NCBI RefSeq assembly: GCF_000003195.3
Contig: NC_012870.2
Span: 248,001-312,000 of the forward strand
Origin: Sorghum bicolor
Lineage: Eukaryota; Streptophyta; Magnoliopsida; Poales; Poaceae
Length of the DNA stretch: 64,000 nt
Direction of reading: 5' to 3'
In this document: positions 55,501 to 64,000 of the stretch, in pieces
Numbering within the stretch: the stretch's first letter is position 1
Layout: each line of letters starts with the position of its first letter
Position numbers and translations under genes: made by a program
Notes under the pieces: generated by a model
Database searches by the model: none
Told to the model about the DNA's origin: nothing
The model's input: the letters and a program-made list of their open reading frames with translations, nothing else

Positions 55501-57195
55501 TGCATTTTACTTATTTTTGAGTGGGATAGGGTTGTTATTCTGGTTTGGACGAGCAGAAATGCTTGCAGCATGGTAGGTTATGGTGTTTGGCATATTTCTG
55601 ATTGTGTGCTAAACTGCAGATTTTTTTATGGCCACTCACAACTCAGCTTCAGTTAAACGCTCCTGTTTGCACATTAGGATCCTGATAGTTATTTATTTCT
55701 GTAAATGGAGGGAATTAGTTTGTTGATTGGAGTTGGAGTATAGGAATAAAAAATGAGAAAGTTAGTGTTCCATATTGACCTACTTGCCATTTTTCTGTGC
55801 AATGGTCTGTATTACCTTTTTTAGAATAACATGTTTCTTTTGTTGATTTAAATTTAAATCCATGAGAGTGCAGAGCCATGAGTGGTTGCAAACTGATTAT
55901 GAATACGTGAAGTTGCAGCAAATGATTGTGTGCAGATAATGTTGTACTTCAAATTCTGTTCATTTGATGTCTATGCATATAGCAGCAAGGTCTACTTGGG
56001 TTTTTAGTTGTGTAGGTAACTTAATGGGCTATTTGGAGTGTCATTTATGTTCAACCATAGTGGAATTAGCTATTGGTTTCAAGGTGTTTTCTGTTTCTTA
56101 GAAGTTGAAAGTATGATAAGGATTTATAGTTTGATATATACCATGAGCTGAGGCCTTCTACACTTATGTTTGTACACACCGTGTGCAACTTACATATTTT
56201 GTTCTTTTGAATTATGAACCGTCGAGCCTATATGATATATAGAGTGTTTGTGTTATGGATGGGGATGGCCTGATTTGGTTTTCTTGTGTGTACAAAAGGT
56301 CAGATCTGTTATTTTAAATTAATCCATTTGACAGTCAACAGAAGGTTCTTTTCTACTTGCATTCCTGTATAAATCCGCTATTTGGGTATTACAGTGGTAC
56401 CACTTATTTATATTGATGATTTATGTGGCATAGTTATGCACCTTATCTACAGGCATCATCCCCACCTTGCCACTAGTTCAACCTTCTGTACAAAGCGCTG
56501 AAGGAAAGCTAGGACGCTTCTTAAAACATGATATGTTTCATCATGAGTATGTTTGAGGAGTGTATTAACTATGCTGAGCACTTTTTTCTGCAGGTCCAAG
56601 GGCTGAAGAAGGACCTACAATATATAAAAGAGACGGTGCAGTCCTCATCTATACTGGAAATGAAGGTATATTCTGTTGTTTAGCTTTAGTCTCAGCAAAA
56701 TATGGTGCTATATTGATACACACAGACTGCAGATAATCATTTTACAAGTAATGTTTCCATGCAATGGTGTAATTAATTCGCTTGGTTTGTGCTTTCAAAT
56801 TTTTGCCATCCTCAAGGTTCAACTTCATACCTAGATATGCCAGGAATTTGTGTTTCATTTTTGGATGCCTGAACCTGAATGATTTGGACCTTAGAGATCT
56901 GAAACTTTTGTATTGTGCTTATATAGGTCGTTGTGTCTGTTAATTGCAGGATGACAAAATCAGGAAGCACAACGACTGGGAGAAATGGGTGATCCCTCGT
57001 GAGAGCAATCCTGATGCCCCATCAAGCTCAGCGTCTGTACCAAGACCTAATGTCAATAATCTGACAGCACATCTTGGAGGCATGCGTCTGCATGGATCCG
57101 CTAGCTCTACTGGCACAGTGGAGCTGAACCATCACGATGTCATCCAGAACGGATCACCTTCTCCAGTAGCTGAAGAAAGTTCTGGTCAGCAGTAG
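52525..57195 (+). CDS. La-related protein, LARP1b/1c type
   Basis: Coding exons 52525-52764, 52895-53366, 53489-53717, 53810-53900, 56594-56665 and 56950-57195 join in phase to 449 residues. The first 240 residues are low complexity: Pro/Ser-rich, with RSAWKHPSPNGPAVMDANHWPALSDA early on, then a Gly/Arg/His stretch and long proline runs. A complete La motif follows at about 300-390: LLKQIEFYFSKENLCSDVYL, QQMDGQGWVDISLIAGFKKV, SSSILEMKDDKIRKHNDWEKW. No DM15 repeats are present, which separates LARP1b/c from LARP1a. La motifs bind RNA 3' ends or poly(A); plant LARP1 proteins take part in mRNA decay and translation control. Intron 4 is 2,693 bp and splits the La motif. Confidence 0.92.
54718..54790. 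repeat. 43-bp tandem duplication in LARP intron 4
   Basis: GACCCTAGAATCCCTCTTAT starts at 54718 and again at 54761. A larger imperfect duplication (TCTTTTGGGTGTTG ... AGAAGTGCTA) is nearby at 54391-54480 and 54595-54662. Confidence 0.8.
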
Positions 57196-58441
57196 TTACA
57201 ATAAGATAGTGGCTCGGATTCACACCATGACTGCAGGGGTTTTGTCCGTGCGCGAGTGACAGAGCACAAGTGATTTTTTTTTTGGCAATTTTTGGATGGG
57301 AGGCATGATTGCAAGGGGCGTATTAGATTGACAAGCAAATGTGTTTACTGGCGGTCAGGTAAGATTTTGCTTTACCTTGTTATATTCAGACGTAGTGTTG
57401 AAGATTTGGGGCAGTTGGTGAAAAGGATGAAGCAGATAGTTGAATACGAAGGTGGTGGTATCTGGAGGCGCCTAGGATGAGGAGGAAACCATGGAAGACT
57501 GAAACAAAATTACGAAAGACGAGTGTGATAAGTTAGTAGCCCTGGGCGGGCTGATGGCTTGGTAAGCGAGCTCAATATCCATGTTTACTGGGGTGGGTTT
57601 GCACAGGGGGCTTGGATGCTATTCTGGTGTTACGATGAACTGGATGGTTTTGCTCGGCGATAGGATGGATGTTGTAGGACCTCCGATTTTTGATGGAGGA
57701 GCTGAACTTTCTCACTTGGAGAGTCAGGGAGTTTGACTTGTTTTGTTTTTGTGGTGGTTAAAGTAAGAGATGCTGTTAGCTAGTCTTGCTCCCTGTTCAT
57801 TCTGCTGTGCTGGCCTTGTATGATAATTATGGTGTTGTGTTGAAGGTGGCGGCTTTGAATGGAGATTGATGGCTGTCCTTGGTCTGCTATGCCCAATGCT
57901 ATGCTGGCCTGACTGGCTAGCATACGAGGAGAGGAGCGACCGGACTGAGCCAGTATTCTCTTGGGATATTCGCTGGTCCTTCCTGGTCCATCCATTTGCA
58001 GAATTGCAGTCTGGATATGTGTGGATCCGCAGCAGCATGCCTCCTTGTTTGTCAGGCCTGGGACTTGGACTGGGACAGGCAATTACTCTGGCTACTGGAG
58101 AAGGTTCAGACAATAGTGCTCTGGACGGCAAAGGGAAGAAGGCACGGTCTGCAGTACCTGTGCACCAACAGCATTGTAGTTGGTACGTAAAACCTCGTAG
58201 CAGTAAGCACTGGAGCTGTACCATTTTCATCCCTGGGTACCAGGCAGTAGGTGCTGCCATCATGGACGTATCCCTCTGTTTGGCAAAGCATAGCATTCAT
58301 GTGTGCCCTGCGCGTTTCATCTCATCGGCCCATATCGCTCTCTGAATCGTCGTCGTTTACTACTAGAGACGTACGGATACGGGTCCCTGTCAGCTTGCAT
58401 GTGAGCGCCGCGAGCTCTCCATTCATTCATACATCAAATAA
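57196..58441. other. 3' flank of the LARP gene
   Basis: Likely 3' untranslated region for several hundred bases. Open frames on both strands at 57724-58345 share the same DNA and resemble no known protein. No other gene seen. Confidence 0.4.
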
Positions 58442-58760
58442 GGGACTGTTTAGATTGAAGATGAAAAGAAGAATATCGGGAGGTGTTTCTAGAAAATAAT
58501 AAAAAAATAAATTACATAGTTTATTTGGAAACTGTAAGACAAATCTATTAAACATAACTAATCTGGCATTAGCATATGTGGGTTACTGTAGCACTTAAGG
58601 TTAATCATGGACTAACTAGGCATAAAAGATTCGCCTCGTGATTTTTAATCAAACTGTGTAATTAGTTTATTTTTTTATCTACATTTAATGTTCTATGTAT
58701 GTGTTCAAAGATTTGATGAGATGGATGAAAAAATTTTTGGGTGGGGAACTAAACAGGGCC
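58442..58760. mobile_element. GGCCTTGTTTAG-family MITE, TAA target duplication
   Basis: 319 bp, left end GGGACTGTTTAGATTG, right end GGGGAACTAAACAGGGCC, TAA at 58439-58441 and 58761-58763. It carries the family's internal signature (ATGGACTAACTAGGC, AAACTGTGTAATTAG). Confidence 0.82.
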
Positions 58761-58763
58761 TAA

Positions 58764-59344
58764 AGCCGTCCGCGCTGCTACAAGACCGATTTGCCATGAT
58801 AGCTTTATATATACACACGCGTGTAGTTACTCTCATCTATATATCTCTAGATTTAAGATGTATATGACCGGATGAAATGTATATAGACAAAGTATATGAT
58901 CATACTAGACCATTTAGAATGATATGTATGTTATACATGCATACATAGAGTATATGGTTATACTTATATATAATATAGTAGTGACATTTTAGTAATATAT
59001 TTAAAATATAATTTTTTTGAAAAAATTTCGTGTGGTAAGATCTAGAGTAGTATATAAACATACTCAAACCGATAAACAAATATGAATACATACACAATGT
59101 AGTTTAATATGACGCCTGATTCATATTTCATAGCAATCCTAATCTAAATTAAAAAAACAATGACTTGATCTGAGGGAGCATTAGCTATATATAATATATG
59201 ATTGGTTCTTCTACATATCTAAGAAATCGGAACAACTTATAATTTAGAATACACAGAGTAGTATTAATATCCAATTCAACCTACTGGCTTTTCGCATCCA
59301 TCTTTTCAAATGGAAGCCATGCATGCATGCAGTATTGGTAGTCA
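58764..59344. other. Intergenic, very AT-rich
   Basis: Rich in TATA-type runs; no gene or element recognised. Confidence 0.4.
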
Positions 59345-59685
59345 ACTCACTGCCTCTCCCTCTCCCAATGCTAGAAACTACTTATAGTTTCTATACCCAT
59401 TAATTTTTATAGACACTATATATAGAAACTATGGTCCCAATAAATAGTTTCTATAGAATATTTTTATATTCAATCACATTCATTATCTCTCCATTCTTAG
59501 CCAATCATATCACTTCATGTCTAGGATTTTGTGTAGACATGGTTTCTAACTTAGACCCAGTTTATATGATTTTTACTCTCTCTATCTTCAATAACTACAT
59601 TGCCACATCAGCAAAATGCTTAGATGGCGCTGCAATTAATGTCTATAGAAACCACAATGATTTTTGCATTGGGAGTGCTCTAATA
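59345..59685. mobile_element. Possible MITE with CCCAATGC/GCATTGGG ends
   Basis: CTCTCCCAATGCTAG near 59362 mirrors TTTGCATTGGGAGTGCTC near 59665. AGAAACTA motifs repeat on both sides. No clear target duplication; the limits are approximate. Confidence 0.45.
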
Positions 59686-61506
59686 TCACCAGGTAGTTAA
59701 GTCTGGAATACATAGACGCGACGTCATTAACTAAATAATTCGCCGTCGTCCATCACACATCAGGGATTCGGAGGGGATATAGATGACGAAGCATCCTCGC
59801 TCATCAATTAATTAGTAACAGTATGACTGTTTGAGTGATGGAATCACTACAAAATCTGCATGCTAATTAGGCAACTCCCAGTGGTCAGTATCCATTCTAG
59901 CTGCTACACGTTCCCTAATATAAATGCACATGATCTGTCACGGACCATTTTTTTTAGTGATTATGTGTTAGATCATCAATAATATAATACGTACTCCAAT
60001 AAGAAGACAGAGAAGAGTCGAAATTCATCAACTGAACATTGGCATTGAGGCGGGAGGTGTTCTTTAATATAAGTAGTTGTTTGGGTCCATCGTGTAGTAA
60101 GCACATGCATCGAGTATATATTAACATTTATATTATTGCAAAGAAAAATATTAACATTTATAATATTAAATAAGTATTTTTATGATAAACCTATTTCGAG
60201 ACATAGATGTTGATACTACGTACTCTGTATGAGCTTAGCCAAACTCAATAAAGTTTGACTTAGTTCAAATCTTGAAATCGCATGCGCTTTTTATCAGACG
60301 GACGATGTATATATTCTTATTAGATGATGTTCCAGTATGTACTTATTATAGGTGGCATGCATATATATAAATGTGTTACTTGTCTCAAACTGTGTACAAA
60401 CAGTAGATACCCAGACATTTTTTTTTCCGAACGCACATTCTTCCATGCCTTGTTCATTCCTCAAAAAGAAAAAAAGAGAAAAGGAAATGAAAAATTAATA
60501 TGGCGCGCGCGCATGCAGTTGGCTGTCAACAAGCTGTCATGCGCATATGCTGATCTGCTGATGTCTCACTTTCAACTACCTGTTACGTACGTGTCAGCAT
60601 CTGCTACCCAATGACAATAAATCACAAAATTCCTATTAATTTGTTTCAAAGGGATAATCGTATATATACATATATGGCATGGCATGCATGATAGGTACGT
60701 GATGAAGCAGGGGCAACCGGGTTAATTAAAGGTGGCATGCATGCAGCTCGATCGATCACTGTAGGTAGCTCAAGCTCAACAATATACATAGCAGTAGAGC
60801 GACCTGTCGTCCGGATCTCGCAACAGTACTGCCATCTAATTAGCTTTAATGCATGTTTCAACCAAAAAAAAAAGCATCATCATATCATCAGTTGCACGCA
60901 GGTAGGTACGGTTAGCAGGGCATCGCCGTCAAAATACTGTTTATATATTAGTATAAGAGTAGTGCTCAGGTTCACACACGTTATAGCTACAGAAGCTAGT
61001 AGATCGAGTACTCTCTACATGCATGCATATATGTGAGGTGTTGCATATATACATACGTTGCCGCATGCTTTTGCGGTGTCCGCGCGCCAGCATTATTATA
61101 TATATTATTGAGAGTTTTGAGTCCACACCACACATACCACCTTGTATGCATGTGATGTATGTGAGTATAATTAAGTAGATCCACGAGAGCTCTATCATGC
61201 ATCTACTAGTATATATACTACTGTAGCTAATAATAAGTATTAGCTGCAGTGCACAAGGTAAGGTACGTCGCTAGCTATATATAGCTCTCGGCAGCAAGCG
61301 AGCAGCAGGCGTTGCTTGCATTGCATGCTGCTGCTAGCTAGCAGTCGGCGTCCTCCACCTGCATGCAGATATAGAGAAAGAATATAGTATATATTGTTGT
61401 TAAGAAGGCAGCCAGCAGCGCTAGCTAGAGACTTACGTACGACAGCTAGCTAGCTATATATCATATCCAGCAGGCGCAGGCCGCCTAGCTGCGACGACAA
61501 CCAACC
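59686..61506. other. Intergenic and upstream flank of the GDSL gene
   Basis: AT-rich with many TATATA and GCATGC tracts. A TATATATAG box at about 61276-61284 lies 225 bp before the GDSL start and is the best TATA candidate. Repeated GCTAGCTAG palindromes follow (61330-61455). No other gene recognised. Confidence 0.4.
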
Positions 61507-61920
61507 ATGACGACGCCGCCGACGCCGCTCCTCCTCCTCCTCCTGCTGCTGGTGGCGGCGGCGAGGGGCTGCCATGGGTCGTCGTCGTCGTCGTCGTACT
61601 CGTACCAGCCGCAGCAGTACAAGATGATGATGAACGCGTCATCGTCGGGGCGCCGCCCGGCGGTGGTGACGGCGGTGATCGTGTTCGGCGACTCCATTGT
61701 TGACCCGGGGAACAACAACGACCTGCACACGCTGATCAAGGCCAACCATCCGCCCTACGGCAAGGACTTGTTCAACCACGAGGCCACGGGACGCTACTCC
61801 AACGGACTCATTCCCAGCGACCTCATTGGTATTTGTTACCTTAGTTCAGCATTATATTAATTAATAATTATTTCTTGAATTATTAATATATAGATGATCG
61901 AGGACGATCGACTGAATTGA

Positions 61921-61984
<64 letters not shown>

Positions 61985-62811
61985 GCCTGCATGCAGCCCA
62001 GCAGCTTGGTGTGAAGCAGCTGGTGCCGGCCTACTTGGGCGTTGATCTGAGCCCCGAGGATCTGCTCACCGGTGTCAGCTTCGCATCCGGCGCCACGGGA
62101 TTCGACCCGCTGACGCCCGTGGTAGTGAGCGTGATCTCCATGGATCAGCAGCTGGCCTACTTCGACGAGTACCGCGGGAAGCTGGTGGACATCGCCGGCG
62201 AGGAGGAGACGGCGAGGATCATCGACGGGGCGCTGTTCGTGGTGTGCGCGGGCACCGACGATGTGGCCAACACCTACTTCACGACGCCGTTCCGCAGCGT
62301 GGAGTACGACATCCCCAGTTACGTGGAGCTGCTGGTGAGCGGCGCCGAGGAGTTCCTCCGCAAGGTCAGCGCCAGGGGAGCCAGGAAGATCGGCTTCGTG
62401 GGGATGCCGCCGGTGGGGTGCGTGCCGTCGCAGCGGACGCTGGGTGGGGGCCTCGCCAGGGCGTGCGAGCCCAGCCGGAACGAGGCGGCGCAGCTATACA
62501 ACGCCAGGATCCAGGAGATGATCGCCGGGCTGAACGCGGAGCAAACGCAGACTCTGGTGGTGTTCCTGGACATCTACCGCATCCTGGACGACCTCATGGA
62601 GCACGGGGACAAGTACGGCTTCGCCGACACCACCAGGGGCTGCTGCGGCACCGGCACCATCGAGGTCACCGGACTCTGCGACTCCCGCTTCGTCTCCGTC
62701 TGCGACGACGTCTCCAAGCACGTCTTCTTCGACAGCTACCACCCCACCGAGCGAGCCTACAGGATCATCGTCAACGACGTGTTTGACAACTACGGCCAAG
62801 TGCTCTTCTGA
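61507..62811 (+). CDS. GDSL-type esterase/lipase
   Basis: Coding exons 61507-61828 and 61997-62811 join in phase to 378 residues. A hydrophobic N-terminus ([15 protein letters not shown]) is a signal peptide, so the enzyme is probably secreted. Block I is [13 protein letters not shown] with the catalytic Ser; block II is [12 protein letters not shown]; block III is [11 protein letters not shown], where Asp replaces the usual Asn of GxND; block V is [10 protein letters not shown] with the catalytic Asp and His. [16 protein letters not shown] is the conserved Cys-rich segment. Plant family members hydrolyse lipid or cutin-type esters. The Asp in block III is known in the EXL-type subgroup. Most plant GDSL genes have five exons; this has two. 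The intron holds a long (TA)n tract. Confidence 0.93.
61925..61980. repeat. (TA)28 microsatellite in the GDSL intron
   Basis: 56 bp of uninterrupted TA ends 16 bp before the splice acceptor (61996). It occupies where the polypyrimidine tract would normally be. Confidence 0.95.
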
Positions 62812-63554
62812 TCGAATTCTCATGCATGCATATGCATGTGGTGTATCTATTATCTATCTATCTATCTACCGGCCGGCCGGCCCCCTGCTTGCAAATTAAG
62901 TCCATTCTGTCGATGCCAAATTAATACCGGCGGATTCATTTTTATTCGATCGATCATTGCATAGTATGTAATGCACATATATTATATATAACAGATATTG
63001 TTGTTATAGTTACATATATCGACGAAGCATTCAACAACGCCAACCCTCATCATCATTAATCCATGCATGCATATATGTCCATCTAGCAATATGCAGGATG
63101 TACATGTACTGTACCACGTACAAGATATGATCTTGATCGATACTTTTATTTGCTTTATTACTACAAAAACTATAAAATTTCAGTTTTTTTTGTCTGTCAA
63201 ATTTCCACTAAACTACAAGTCAATAAACATTTTGTTTGGTTCGATTCTAGTAGGAAATGAAAACTCTCTGTATTATTAGAGGCTTGGCATCGACCGAACA
63301 GCTAGCAACCAAATGGGCCCTAGATCCAAATACCGCAGCCCATTACACTTTCGGCTAGCTGGCCCAAGCCTCCAGGAGGCCCATTACACTTTCATGATCG
63401 TGGTACATTAGCCTGAACCAGACAGCAGATTACACGTTCTTTGCGCCTCTTTTTTTCAGCCAGGCAGCCTAGCTGTTTTAGAAACACGCATGGAGTCCCC
63501 TCAAAAAAAAAAAGAGAGACATTTTTGTGGTATAGTAGGGACTTCTTTTAAAAT
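62812..63554. other. 3' flank of the GDSL gene
   Basis: Includes an ATCT microsatellite (62849-62867), GGCC-rich palindrome (62872-62882) and probable 3' untranslated region. No gene recognised. Confidence 0.4.
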
Positions 63555-64000
63555 TGGACTTCACCTATAGGTCTGAAATTTTATTAGGGATTAATCTTCA
63601 ATTTTTTTAGTATCGAAAATATCACTGTAGGAGACTTTCATATCAAATTCGATGTTAGAAATAAGGACGGTGGCTTTCAGTGGGATCCGATTGCAGCACA
63701 ATATGGGTTCAAACAAGCTTCCGTTACAAAGATGATTCAAATTTGTAGTGCAGACGACAAACCAGGCCCCCTTCAAAAGAATAACGATAAGTACAACGAT
63801 AGGTGGTCTTTTCTTTTTAATGCTTGCATTGGAAGTCTTGATTTCAGAGAATGAGAAGTCTTTGGTCGTCATTTTACGTAGGCCAATTCTCTGGAGACAC
63901 TGACATTTGAAAGGTTAGGCACGGAACATAAATTTCCTTTAGCGACGAGACACAAGCTAGCTCTCACTAGAGATATTTCAAATCATACCCTTAGTTTCTA
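63555..64000 (+). pseudogene. Fragment of an L1-type LINE endonuclease, cut by the window end
   Basis: The plus strand, allowing frame changes and in-frame stops, reads FDVRNKDGGFQW, ASVTKMIQICS, KNNDKYNDRWSFLFNACIGS, EVFGRHFT, ANSLETLTFERL, HKFPLATRHKL and TRDISNHTLS. These match in order the plant LINE ORF2 endonuclease segment (GRQFTWAN, SDHTPL type motifs). The GGDFN catalytic box is missing, so the region is deleted as well as frameshifted. The reverse transcriptase would lie beyond 64000. Confidence 0.7.

Noticed and set aside
54002..56593. A hidden gene in the long LARP intron
   Set aside because: Frames are short, AT-rich and unlike any protein. Only local duplications were found.
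57724..58345. Overlapping 190- and 159-codon frames on opposite strands
   Set aside because: Both lie in the probable 3' untranslated region of the LARP gene, with no domain or splice context.
1..64000. CRISPR arrays, bacterial operons or organellar insertions
   Set aside because: No regularly spaced repeats, no ribosome-binding-site gene clusters and no chloroplast or mitochondrial genes were recognised. tRNA genes were not exhaustively scanned by eye.

Overview
This is plant nuclear DNA, most likely from a panicoid grass such as Sorghum or a close relative. Genes have interrupted coding regions with GT-AG introns and very GC-rich first exons. Intergenic DNA is AT-rich and packed with grass-type MITEs (Stowaway, Tourist-like, a family starting GGCCTTGTTTAG), hAT, CACTA and LINE remnants, a SINE and a Cassandra TRIM. 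The grass assignment follows from repeat types and protein resemblance; the species is inference. No bacterial, organellar or CRISPR features were seen. All gene models were built by reading splice sites and checking that every exon keeps phase; none is supported by transcripts. Protein family names come from recalled family motifs, not from a search.

Layout. 1-3255: repeats only. 3256-6385 (-): ASCH-domain protein, 7 exons. 6630-10770: LINE tail with an RNase H domain, a foldback element and degenerate repeats. 10771-11820 (+): intronless protein phosphatase 1 catalytic subunit. 13180-15955 (-): DUF547 protein with a MIP1-type leucine zipper, 6 exons. 15956-24150: repeat block (nested MITEs, a CACTA element, a second CACTA end, a SINE). 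24571-27400 (+): OTU cysteine protease. 28124-30220: a decayed L1-type LINE (-) interrupted by two MITEs. 30446-33867 (+): plastid chaperonin CPN60 alpha. 34881-37375 (+): plastid sigma factor. 37376-42695: repeats, including a hAT element with an 8-bp target duplication. 42696-49896 (+): ABCG3-type half transporter whose fourth intron holds a stack of nested transposons. 50253-51380 (-): isoprenylated two-domain heavy-metal protein. 52525-57195 (+): LARP1b/c-like La-motif protein. 57196-61506: MITEs and AT-rich DNA. 61507-62811 (+): GDSL esterase/lipase. 63555-64000: LINE endonuclease fragment running off the end.

The ten genes do not form a pathway. The only functional pairing is CPN60 alpha and the sigma factor, neighbours on the same strand 1 kb apart, both nuclear genes for plastid gene expression or protein folding. 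The most informative non-genic structures are the transposon nests: a hAT element carrying a Tourist-like MITE, beside a solo LTR that was itself hit by a complete Cassandra TRIM, all in one intron; and two separate Stowaway MITEs that each carry a different MITE at exactly the same internal TAA.
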